DNA from: Pyrenochaeta sp. MPI-SDFR-AT-0127
Taxonomy: Eukaryota; Ascomycota; Dothideomycetes; Pleosporales; Cucurbitariaceae
NCBI GenBank assembly: GCA_020747015.1
Contig: JAGTJM010000012.1
Coordinates: 732,042-796,041 of the forward strand
Direction: 5' to 3'
DNA length: 64,000 nucleotides
The notes under the pieces are model-generated. The model had not been told where the DNA came from, made no database searches, and saw only the letters and a program-made list of their open reading frames with translations. Of the stretch, positions 23,214-34,200 are shown in pieces. Each line of letters starts with the position of its first letter. Position 1 is the stretch's first letter. The position numbers and the translations under genes are program-made.

Positions 23214-23762
23214 GGTGCCTGTCGTCGAGTATTCCTTAGCAAATTACCTGAAAGGATGTGTTTCTCGGTCAGTTGATGCACTTTTGTTTTAGTCTGCATG
23301 TGGGGGCATAGAACTTGATTTTGGATGACCAATGCTGCGACTTTCATGAACCGGTATCATGTACTTGAAAAACAAAATAATTATGGTGTAGCTCTGCAGA
23401 GACCAGAGTTGCAATTAACTCGTTGAGCATTGTGGTTTTGCGCCAACATTTGCATCAAAGTTGACAGTTGTAGCAGCGATTAATTCATCGTTTAATTTTC
23501 ATATTCTCTTCGATGATAAATCCTTGTGCAATGTAGCCCTCACCACGAAGTGATGAATTTCCTTGACAGTGAATATCATGTTGTAGAGCACACTGGGGCT
23601 CTGTCGAAGCCTATAACCGTAAGCAATGGAATTACGCGCAATGAAAACATTCTCAACAAGACAAAGTTCACCGAGTCTTTTTGGTATATGGAGTTCTGGC
23701 AATGGACGGAATTCGAGTGTGCGTTTGTATACTCTGATATGTGTTTTTCTATTCTTCAAAGG
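23214..23762. other. Convergent 3' flanks of the cupin and APN1 genes
   Basis: No supported gene; short frames only. Confidence 0.5.
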
Positions 23763-25301
23763 CTATTCTGGTTCAATACTCTCCCCTTTAGTTTTCCCCC
23801 TTTTTTTCTTCGTAGTCGCATTTCTGACTTGGCGACGTTCGACTTGGCTGCCAATGCGCTCACGCTCACCTTCACCCTCCTTTTGTAGATTCGCCTCTAG
23901 CTCTTTAAACTCATCAGACTTAGTGTCCATGCCAACGAGCTTCTCTAGCATCTTGATTTCCCGCGCCCAGATGCTCTTATCTTCAAACTTCTTGCCATCT
24001 TCACCGATGACACTGACGGGCGTCTCAAGAATCATCGGAAGGCCATGGAAGCGTACGTCGTTCATGATGTTGTGGAAGGCACGGAGACCAAGATAACCGG
24101 TTCCAATACGGGCATGGAGATCACGATAACTGGAGAAAGGGGCTTTGCTGTCATTGATGTGGAAGGCAAGGAGATATTCAAGACCGATTTCCTTGTCAAA
24201 TTTCTGCATCGTATGGGCGTAAGCCTCTGCTGTTCGCAGATCGTAGCCGGCAGCAAATACGTGACAAGTATCCAGACATACTCCGATACGACTCTTGTCA
24301 TTAACGAGCTCGATTATGGCGGCAAGGTCTGCGAAGGTGCCACCAATGGTATTACCCAAGGAGGCCATGGTCTCGAGAACAGTAATGACTTCGCCAGTGG
24401 CAGGATTCCCGTGAGCTTTGTTAATATTCTCCGCAATGAGCCTGATTCCCTCCTCCCGAGTAGTGGCATTAGCGTTGCCAGGGTGGAAGTTGTACAGCCT
24501 AATGCCGAGCTTGTGACATCGACACAAGTCATTGAGAAATGAACTGTATGCCTGTTTCTTGCGTTCTGGATCGGGATGCGCAAGATTGACGAGGTATGAG
24601 CCATGTGGTAAGCAGCAATCACCAACATGAATGTTGTTGCTTTTGCAGCCCTCGGTAAAAAGCCTTGCATGCTCAGGGTCGAGATCCGGGCTCGCCCATT
24701 TCTTGTGGTTCTTCAGGAATAGAGCGAATGCATTGCCGCTGGGTGACGTCAGCCTTGTACGAGGTTTCTGGGTTGTTCTTCACTCACCCGATGAAGATGA
24801 GGTTGACCGGGGCGTTATGCACACCTAATCGACCATCGACAAGCTCACGTTAGTTTGTGTCCTTTATCTAGTATAGTTTGATGAGCAGGGAAGAGACCTA
24901 CCCCCTGCACTGCTCACATGGGCGCCGATGCGATGTTTGGTGGCCGTGGTGCGTTCTGCGATCGGTTCAACGTTCTTTGCGTTCTTGGTCTTGCGTGTGG
25001 AGGTCTTCTTGACCTGAACCTCTTCACCCCCATTTTTGTTGTTGAGTTTTGTTTCACATGCGACTGTGTTCAACCCTGTGATATTATCAGAGCCGTTTGC
25101 TCCAAGCTTGACTTCAGCCTCAACATTTCCTTGCTCAATAGAAGCACTCTTTGTTGGACGCTCGTTAAGCTGAATCTTGACACCTGCGCTGGCGACAGAC
25201 TCTTCTGGCTTCACTCCCGGAGTTGATGCTTGCTTGGCTCTTTTATTGACCTGAATGGTAGTTTTAGCCTTGCGCTTCGAGCCGACCATTTTCTGGTTCA
25301 T
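23763..25301 (-). CDS. APN1: AP endonuclease, endonuclease IV family
   Basis: Zinc-dependent apurinic/apyrimidinic endonuclease and 3'-repair diesterase of base-excision repair; nucleus and mitochondria. Three exons, 25301-24902, 24824-24788 and 24738-23763, with introns of 77 and 49 nt, about 470 aa from Met 25301. Family blocks in order: HRIGAHVSSAGGVHNAP, IGGNAFALFLKNHKKW, LPHGSYLVNLAHPD, YNFHPGNAN, GVCLDTCHVFAAGYD, FHINDSKAPFSSYRDLHARI and LPMILETPV, which include the His, Glu and Asp zinc ligands. About 120 Lys/Thr-rich residues precede the catalytic core, likely carrying the nuclear signal (GSKRKAKTTI). The frame stays open upstream of 25301, so a longer N-terminus is possible. The lysine-rich C-terminal tail is also an extension. 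Confidence 0.94.
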
Positions 25302-26183
25302 GATGGCAATGTCCGTCGCTGGCGTAAAGGGTTCAAAATTTAGCAAGAGCGGCAAGTCCGAAGCTTGGTTAGGCGCGTTCTTGGCTATGTTGTATGGGGT
25401 CGGAAGTGGGATGGTAGTGGGAAGTGAAGTGTCCAGTCGTTCGAGATACAGAGTGGAAAGTCCGGTCTTACATAGAGGAGCTGATAGCGGTGGTTGGTGA
25501 AGGTGAGAAAGCTCCCAGAAGGCTTGCTCTTGAGTAGCGGGATAGGACGTGACCACGGAAGGCTTGTGGCTGTCAACTTGAAGGGCACAATGGAGCGGTG
25601 GTCGACTGAAGTGATAGCCTTGAGATCTCCGGGGCAAGAGGCTGTGGCTGCGTTGTCTGGGAGCAGTTTTGACACAACGCACGAAAGTCTGGACTGTTTG
25701 AGATATCGAGCGCGCCTTGGAGGTAAAGGTAAGTCGCAATTGTCTTGAGGTCAAGGTCACGAAGGATCCAGAGTCGATTTGGAGTATGGTACAGACTAAT
25801 CAACATTAGAGCATGGGTGTGATAAGAGTCGGGCGATGAGAAGGAGAATCGAGGGCGTGGTTTCGATGACGAGCAGATCAGATGGCAACAATCGAGGATG
25901 GAGACGGGAAAGGAAGAACTATGAGGAAACGTGAAACAGAGCTAAATCAGACCCGTCGACAAGGCTTCATATAGCATTAGCCACGCAGAATCGGCGCAAT
26001 GACGGTGAGAAGAGTTGGCTCCGAAGCGCTTGCTCACGCGTCAAGCTTCGACGCCCGTTCACGTGACCATGCCACTTGACCACCAGCTTATCGATAAGTG
26101 ACTGCTCAGTGCTGACATTCTCCACCAAAATTTGTTCCACGTTGCTGCACTCCCCAACGAACGAGCCTGCCGTCTCCAGCACC
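25302..26183. other. Divergent promoter region APN1 / DIM1
   Basis: About 0.9 kb between two oppositely oriented start codons. The left part is an open minus-strand frame continuous with APN1 (to about 25760) that may be a coding N-terminal extension or 5' UTR. No separate gene is supported. Confidence 0.5.
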
Positions 26184-27323
26184 ATGCCAAAAGACAAGCG
26201 AAAACGCCCAAGTGGCGCTGCCGACTCCTCGCCCTACTCTAAACCTAGCGCAAAGGCGTCGGCCGCGCACTCCATCTTCAAGATGGACAAGGACCTTGGA
26301 CAGCACATCCTCAAGAACCCGGGCGTAGCCAGTGCCATTGTCCAAAAGGCGCATTTGAAGCAGTCGGACCACGTCCTCGAAGTTGGCCCCGGTACTGGCA
26401 ACTTGACAGTATTAATACTAAAGGCGGCCAAGGCGGTCACGGCGGTAGAGATGGACCCTAGAATGGCTGCAGAGTTGACCAAGCGAGTGCAAGGCACGGC
26501 CGAGGGGAAACGGTTAAAGGTCATGTTGGGAGATGTGATCAAGACCGAGCTGCCACATTTCGATGTGTGCATAAGCAATACGCCTTATCAGATTTCAAGT
26601 CCGCTGGTTTTCAAGCTGCTGAGCTTGCCAAAGCCTCCACGATCCTGCATCCTCATGTTCCAGCGCGAATTTGCAATGAGACTATTCGCAAAGCCTGGAG
26701 AGAAACTCTACTCGAGGCTGTCTGTCAATGTGCAAATGTGGGCCAAAGCCAGCCACATCATGAAGGTGGGACGGAATAATTTCAACCCCCCTCCACAGGT
26801 TGAGAGCAATGTTGTCCGCATTGAGCCCAAGAACCCTCGGCCGCAGATTGCGTACAACGAATGGGACGGATTGCTGCGAATTGCTTTTGTGAGGAAAAAC
26901 AGGACACTTCGGGCTGCGTTCCTGGGCACTGCTGCTGTCCTTGAGCTTCTGGCAAGCAATTACCGGCTTTACTGCGCGCAGAATGACATTCCAATCGATG
27001 ATAGCCCGCTCGATCCGAACGAAGTCTCGATAGAACCAGAGACCATGGAGGTGGACGCAGACGACGAGTTCACAGGCTTTTCTGATCCCGATGACCCCGA
27101 TGATGAGTTGCCGGATTTTTTCAGGCAGGTGCAGGCCGAAAAAAAGAAGAACGGTATCAACAGGAAAAAGAAGGGCAAAGTCAGTGAGCTTGTGCGGGAG
27201 AAAATTAGGAAGGTGCTTGAGGATGGCACGCAACTGGCAGATAAGCGAGCGAGGCTTTGTGACGAGGGCGACTTCTTAAAGATGCTTTATGCGTTCAATC
27301 AGGAAGGCATACACTTTAGCTAG
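26184..27323 (+). CDS. DIM1: 18S rRNA dimethyladenosine transferase
   Basis: SAM-dependent enzyme that dimethylates two adjacent adenines near the 3' end of 18S rRNA and is needed for pre-rRNA processing; nucleolar. One exon, about 379 aa. The start at 26184 gives MPKDKRKRPSG, a basic nucleolar leader. Motif I is VLEVGPGTGNLT, the acidic motif is AVEMDPRM, and the catalytic motif is NTPYQISSPLVF as in yeast Dim1. An acidic insertion (about 280-310, rich in Asp, Glu and Pro) interrupts the C-terminal domain before the basic KKKNGINRKKKGK stretch. It ends in AFNQEGIHFS. Confidence 0.96.
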   Translation: MPKDKRKRPSGAADSSPYSKPSAKASAAHSIFKMDKDLGQHILKNPGVASAIVQKAHLKQSDHVLEVGPGTGNLTVLILKAAKAVTAVEMDPRMAAELTKRVQGTAEGKRLKVMLGDVIKTELPHFDVCISNTPYQISSPLVFKLLSLPKPPRSCILMFQREFAMRLFAKPGEKLYSRLSVNVQMWAKASHIMKVGRNNFNPPPQVESNVVRIEPKNPRPQIAYNEWDGLLRIAFVRKNRTLRAAFLGTAAVLELLASNYRLYCAQNDIPIDDSPLDPNEVSIEPETMEVDADDEFTGFSDPDDPDDELPDFFRQVQAEKKKNGINRKKKGKVSELVREKIRKVLEDGTQLADKRARLCDEGDFLKMLYAFNQEGIHFS

Positions 27324-27512
27324 TGCTGTGTACAGGACAGGCACATGATTTAGAGGGCATTGTGTCGGCGTTTTGGGGTTATAGAGCATGATGACACGAG
27401 GATATACCAAAAGCATGGCGTCGATATTAGTGATTTTGTCTATCACGTCTACAAGCGATACGGCACGTATAAGCATGTCTAGTCACAAAACATCATGAAA
27501 ACTGTTCAACCG

Positions 27513-29288
27513 TCATATGTTGTCTTCAAATGACCGCACTAAATGCCCCTTCTCTTCTAGGTGATCTTTGACTTGTTTGACTGTGAACTCTCCTCTGTGG
27601 AACTACAATTTCGTAAGCGTCACGCTTCAGTCTCGTATCAGTTGTAGGATTTCACTCACCATACCGGCACCCAGCGCAGCATCCGTCCTTGTCTGTGCAA
27701 AGACTTCCTCAAAATGCCGTGGATGACCTGCTCCACTACTCGCAATGACCGGAATCTTGATCGCCGCCTTAACGTCGTTGATAAGCTCGAGGTCAAAGCC
27801 GCTATTGCTACCATCCTTGTCTATGCAGTTCAGTAGGATCTCTCCCGCGCCCATTGCCTCAACAGCAGTGACGAGTTGGCGAACATCAAAGTCTCGCCCT
27901 TCACGACCACCCTTGATGGTGCACTGGTACCAGCAGTATTCTTCACCACGGGGGCCGGGCGTCCTGGTTTTGATTGTGTGGTGTGATGTCGCGTCTGGCG
28001 ACGAGACGTATACACGCTTCGGATCAACGCTGATGACAACTGCTTGATTCCCGTATGCTGCCGATATGGACTCTATTGCCGTTTTGCCCCCAAGCTTGCC
28101 GCCTCTAGCATAGTACTCCTCTGCCGCGGTGACTGCATCAGACCCAATGCTCACTTTATCAGCACCGGACTTGAAATACATGGTCGCGATGTCAAGGGCC
28201 GAAATACTGGTGCCATCCGTGTCTACCGTGTCGCGTATGCCTCCTCCTATTGTGAGTGGGACGAAAACTGTCTCGCTGGCTCGTCGGAGAATTTCGAGCA
28301 TGGGAGTATCTGCTACCGGACAATTGCGGAAAGACGTAATGTTGAGAAATGTAATTTCGTCTGCGCCTTGCTCGTAGTACTTCTTCGCCATGTCGACGGG
28401 CTTGCCCAGATTACGTACTGCATTTCCGGCGCCTTCCTTCTCTCGCACATCATATTGATCGCCTTTGGTTACTACCAGGTCTCCCGAGTCATTTGTTCGC
28501 ACATCGAGACATGCAATGACGCGCCTCGTGAGTCCCTCTCTTGCTGCAGCTGCTAGTGGCCTCTCAAGCAACTTCTGCGATCGCTTGCCATCCAAAAAGG
28601 CCTTGAGGACCCGCAAACCTGCGGCGCCACTCTTTTCAGGGTGGAATTGTGTTGCAAAGATATTATCCTTGGCTACTGCGCCCACAAACTCCTCCTGTCC
28701 GTATCGCGCCGTTGCAACGGCCCAACCGTCCTTCTCCAGTTTGCCCTCTTCGTAGGGCGCCGCGTAAGAGTGGACGTAGTAGTACTTGGAAGTGGGACGC
28801 AGCCCGTACAGCGATTCGTCTGTGACTTGCCCCGTGCGAGAAGTGTTTGCAGTGTTCCAACCAATGTGTGGGACGCTTTTATCCGTGTCTTGGAATTTGC
28901 GCAGTCGCGAGTGTATGAGACCGAGTCCCTTGGCCTGCACATCTTCTTCTGAGCCGTCAAACAGCGTCTGGAGCCCCACGCATATTCCCATGAAGGGTTT
29001 CCCTGCTTTGATGTGGTCCCGGATTGGCTCGATGTAGCCGGCTTTCTCGAGCTGCGAGAGACAAGACCCAAAATGGCCGACGCCTGGAATGATGAGTTTC
29101 TAGGGGGGCGACTGCATCAGCACTTGTCAATTGGTGTTCAGAGACGACGGAAGGAAGCACCATACCTCTGCGGAGGAAACATCGGCGGGCGACTTGACCC
29201 ATTCGACAGTGTAGCCAACCTTTTCGATGGCATTGACGAGCGAGCGGACGTTGCCGGCGACGTAGTCGAGGAGATGGACAGTCGGCAT
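27513..29288 (-). CDS. HIS7: Imidazole glycerol phosphate synthase, fused HisH-HisF
   Basis: Bifunctional fifth-step enzyme of histidine synthesis: the glutaminase half feeds ammonia to the (beta/alpha)8-barrel cyclase, giving IGP and AICAR. Three exons, 29288-29166, 29099-27660 and 27602-27513, give about 550 aa, matching the yeast enzyme. The amidotransferase triad is Cys81 in GICVGLQ and His194/Glu196 in QFHPEKS. The barrel begins RRVIACLDVRTNDSGDL and shows LNITSF, VPLTIGGGIRD, GADKVSIGSDA, NCIDKDGSNSG and VIASSGAG. The last exon supplies FHRGEFTVKQVKDHL. The gene lies 306 bp from the divergent IMP3 gene. Confidence 0.97.
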
Positions 29289-29594
29289 GATTTGATTCGG
29301 GGGTGGCACAGGCAAGGGAGAGAGTGAAAGGTTCGGAGTCAGGACATAGAAAATTGTCTGGGCCTTGCCCCCACAGTCATTGGAGGGGCAGTTTGCCGCG
29401 GACGCGCTACCGGGGTCGTGCTAGCGGCCAGGCGCGAAAGGTTTGTGAGCTTCTGCTTTCCAGAGCTTCCTCTTTTTTTTCCCCTTCTACAGGTGAGCGT
29501 CGACGAGCTTGCACGCCTCGCCTCTACCGACCGCACCCACTTTGATCGTCTAGGCCGCCCGATTTGTTGGTGCTGCCCCCGATCTGCCGCCAAC

Positions 29595-30333
29595 ATGGTG
29601 CGCAAACTCAAACACCATGAGCAGAAGCTGCTCAAGAAGGCACGAAACAACCCGTTGCACCCTCGCGGCGTATGCACCGCTTACAGCAGCAGGTCGACTT
29701 CAATACGTACAAGTCTGATAATGACCACCGAGAAGCCGCAGTGATGCGCCGCTACGCCATCCAGGGCCGCGACGACTACCGCAAATACAACCAGCTGTGC
29801 GGTTCCATGCGACAGATCGCCCACAAACTCGCAAACCTCGACCCTGCCGATGCCTTCCGCCGCAAGCACGAAGATCTCATGCTGGAAAAGCTGTACGACA
29901 TGGGCATACTCGGCACTGGCGGCGGAGGCCGCGGCAAGCTCAGCGACATTGAGCACAAGCTCACAGTCTCGGCGTTTGCGAGGAGAAGATTGCCCGTCAT
30001 CATGACTAGGCTCCGCATGGCAAGTGTCCGTCTACCATTTACCTGTGACACTTGTACTGACGGGATGCTTGTGTTGCATGCAGGCCGATCATGTCCAGGC
30101 TGCCGTCAAGCTTATCGAGCAAGGCCATGTTCGAGTAGGCACCGATGTCATTACGGATCCAGCGTACCTTGTCACCCGGTGAGTAGCAATTGGCATCATC
30201 GGTGCAAACTGCCATGGCTGACCATGTTAGGAACATGGAAGACTTTGTGACTTGGGTAGACTCCTCTAAGATAAAACGAAACATCATGAAGTACCGCGAC
30301 AAGCTTGACGATTTCGAACTCGAGGCACTATGA
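29595..30333 (+). CDS. IMP3: U3 snoRNP protein Imp3
   Basis: S4-domain protein of the U3 snoRNP/SSU processome that promotes U3-pre-rRNA pairing for 18S maturation; nucleolar. Four exons, 29595-29639, 29693-30019, 30084-30178 and 30231-30333, total 189 aa, the family length. It begins MVRKLKHHEQKLLKKVDF. The S4 RNA-binding fold covers RRLPVIMTRLRM, then AVKLIEQGHVRVGTDVI, and it ends MKYRDKLDDFELEAL. The first two introns start with GC, not GT (AAG|GCACGA and ATG|GCAAGT); no GT site restores the reading frame with a usable intron length. The third intron is ordinary GT-AG. Confidence 0.95.
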
Positions 30334-31232
30334 GCGACCTCACATCACAATTCATTTGCCTGGCGTTTGTGGTTATTACGGCATTTGCAGGCGTCCTTAT
30401 TCACAACATCTGCCCCATATTCAACTAGATTGACCACAATTCAGGGTACAATCCTAGTGCTTACACAACGTTATTCTGGCTCCTTTACCTGTTGATCAGC
30501 GAGGCGCTATGTGCGTCAATTCAAGTCAATCATCCTCTTCATTTCTCCATAATCGTCTTCTAATCCGACCGTAACGTTTTCCCCTCTTTGCGGGCAGTGA
30601 CATAACGCGGCTTCTCCAACGATGAGACGTGGCGGCGTGGTCGAGTACCACCACTGCGTTCGCAGCATAGCTTTCTTCAGCAGGGCAAAGGTCAGAATTT
30701 GCTCTACACCTGGTAGTCGGTTTTTGGTAGAGCTATGAATGGAGCAGACCAGTGATTTGGTATGCCACGGTAAAAGACACATAGTACTTAAAGTTTGGTA
30801 CCAACACAAAGCCGACGGCACGTAGTTGTAAAGCAAGGCCTGATACTAATTCAGTATAGAATGCGGGTTACGAGGCTGCAATCAAGTTCCTGCAGAGTTA
30901 GATACGCCAAGCGAATAGAATCTTGTGTGATTTGCTCAACCTGCAAACTTGCATCAGACCCATGTTGTCATTTGCCTTTAGACTGGTCTGCTGAAGGGCT
31001 ATTGGAGGCTGAAAAGCACCCCGCATATCCCTAACAATGAGGATGCTATCGTAGGCTTAAGATCATTTTCACCTGTCCTAATTTCTATCACTGTGAAGAG
31101 CAAGTCATCCACTGCACTCGTCAACTTTACCCTGTACCGCCTTCCAAATCGGGAGCCTACATTGCAAGTGTTTCCTCATGGTACATGTCTACCGCACTGG
31201 GCTCACGGAGCTCCATCCAGGCACTAATCTTC
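30334..31232. other. Intergenic before the NLR-like gene
   Basis: About 0.9 kb holding the IMP3 3' flank and the promoter of the NLR-like gene. A 106-codon minus frame at 30516-30836 has no motif. No gene supported. Confidence 0.5.
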
Positions 31233-34200
31233 ATGATGGGCAGCCGACAGTCAGGTAAAGATCTCTACGTTTAAATGATTTCTGGTCATGCAGGTGTATT
31301 AATTGCTCTAGCATTGTATTCATTCATGGACTCGGTGGGCATCCAGTACGAACTTGGAGCGCAGCCACCACTTGTCAAGGCACGGATGCCTCTGATCGCC
31401 GTCCCTCAAACTCTTCAGACTCTTCCACGCCTCGAGATTCCTCCGCAATCCGAAAGGGTTCCTTATGGGGCAAGTTCAAGCGCTCCAAAACAGGCAGTCT
31501 CGGCGATCGTAGTATGTCCATGGCACAATCAACATACTCTCTAGATGCTCCGGCAGCATCTGTCTCTCCAGAGGAGTCAACCATCGGTCCACTTACTGAA
31601 GAACCGGAAAATATAGACACTCCAATGCTCAGTCCACGTGCTCCAATTTCGAATCCTCTTAGTCGCACAACTTCAAGTGCGGTGGTTCCTCTCGCTATCC
31701 CATCACCCAGTAAAAAACTGCAGATCTACTGGCCGCGCGACTTTTTGCCGAGCGATATTCCAGATGCTAGAATCTTCACTTATGGATATGATGCCGATGT
31801 CGTGAAGAATCCTTTTTCGAAGGGTGCAGAAGCCAACGCAGATACAGGAACGGAAGAGACCATAGTCCCGAAGGGGAAACTCAATTTCACTCAACATGCG
31901 CACGATCTTATGGTGACACTGAATCGGGAGCTTCCGAACAACGTGCCAGTCATTCTTTGCGCGCACAGCTTGGGTGGTGTTTTAGCCAAAAGAGTATGTA
32001 CATTCAATAGCGTTACTTATTAGAACGCAAGAATTTCTTCAATGAGCAGGTCAACAACCTAAACACCAGGAAGCTACACTAGCCTGTCACTGATTACTTG
32101 CCATAGGCCCTATGCGAGTCTAGAACGCACACAAAAGACCCGCTGAAACAAAAGCTCTCCAGTCTCACAAAGGCTGTCTTTTTCTTCGGCACCCCACACA
32201 AAGGATCGTCCTCCGCCTCGTGGGGGGAGATGGGGACAAAAATTGTATCTTTGATGAACATTGAAGTTACATCACATCTTGTAAAAAATCTCAAATTAGA
32301 TTCCGAAGTACTGGACATTATCCATTCAGACTTCATGAGGCTTATCGCTGAGGGAAAATTTTGGGTCCATACTTTTCAAGAAGCCAGAGCTATCAACAAC
32401 GTAATTGGGAAGGTAGAGTATTCCTTTGTATACAGTTACTATGATTGTGACTTTACAAGCTGATAGGTTTAAATAGGTCGTTGAAGATTACAGCTCCAAA
32501 ATTGATGAGACTCCTCTACAACAATACGAAAAAATTGACGGAAACCATCGAACCATGATTCAGTTCAAGAATCAACAGGAACATGGATACAGGAGAATAT
32601 TATCTGCACTCAAATACTACATGATGATGTTTGATGCAAAGTATGACCTTGAGCGCAGGTGTAAGTCATATTGCTGATATTTTGAGGTTTGAAGCTGATT
32701 TTTGCGATAGCAATTGCGAGCGCGCATTCTGCGAAGTCAATTCAGTCTCCCACTATTCATGTCCTGCCTTATGAAAAGAACGATGGTTTTGTTGGCAGAG
32801 TGGAGACATTGGAATCCATCAATATGCTCTTCGCAGGACCTAAATTCACACCGTTTGTGGCCTTACATGGTCTCGGCGGTATTGGGTAAAAACCTCATTG
32901 ACAACAATTCATCTAATATGCTTATACTGTACAGCAAAACTCAAGTTGCCATCGAACTTGCCCAAAGATGGAAGAAATTCTTTCCCTCGTACTCTATATT
33001 CTGGGTCCATGCAACAAAAGCTGACGTATTTGATAAAGGGCTACAAACAATCGCGGAGGAGCTTGGGATCCCACCATCAGCTGGGACAAATGTTCGCAAT
33101 CTGGTCCAGAAGTGGCTGGAGGATCCAGCGAACGGTAAATGGCTTCTCATTATCGACAATGTAGACGACAAAACCGTCTTAGATGTGAACAACGGCAAAG
33201 GAAGGTTCAAGTTACTACCCTGCATTCCTAAAACGGGGCATGGACACGTGCTCTTCACTACAAGGTATGGAACATGGTCATTCGATGCGTCCGAGATACA
33301 CGCCAACTTCTTGGTTAACAAACTTCAGGTATAAAAGTGTTGCCATGGATCTTGCGCGTGATCACGTTCGTTTGGATCCTTTATCTAAACTCGAAGGTCT
33401 CGACCTCCTAAAAACTATATTTGCAGATGATTGGGACGATCGCCAAAATGAAGACGCACAGATTCTTCTTGAAGAGCTTTCATATATTCCTCTCGCCATT
33501 GTACACGCGGCCTGCTACATGCGCGAGAATACGACCAGTATTGTTCGTTATTTGAAGCTCTACAATGAAAGCGAAGAAAGTCGTCAGGAGTTGCTTGAAG
33601 AAGATATTGTTGGACTGGGTGAGGTGAGTGTCTATGTGTAAACTACATCCAAGAGAGAGGCTAACTCTAAACCTTTATTTTGTGAAGGCTGATAACGAGA
33701 CACCCAAAACGGTGCTGAACACTACTTGGATGTCGTTGAATCGGTTGAAGGCTGACGGCGCGTCAGGCCCCCTAGCAATCGAGTTCTTATCTATTATGGC
33801 GTTGCTTCATCGTCAGGATATTCCAATATGGTTGCTGGAGAAGTTCCGGCCGAAAGCTGGCAGTATCAAAATAGACAAAGCTCTCGGTACACTCAAAGGG
33901 TACAACCTCGTTACAGAGAATACAAAGACCGAGACTTTGACCATGCATCGGCTGGTACAGTTGAGCATGAGAAGATGGCTCCAACAGGAAGGGCGCGAGG
34001 GACAGACGGAGATGTTTCGGGAAACCGCTTTTAAGCTCATCAGTGATAACTTTCCAGATGGGTATGGTGTCGACATGCCCTTTGCGTACCGTACATCACT
34101 GACAGACTCCAGTTCGTTCAAAACATGGGAAGTTTGTAAAACTTTGATTATCCATACTGACACAGTTCTCGAGAACTCGGCGACTAGTGAGCAATCCTTT

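Noticed and set aside
26682..27233. 183-codon minus-strand frame inside DIM1
   Set aside because: Shadow of the DIM1 coding sequence, which is firmly identified by its methyltransferase motifs.
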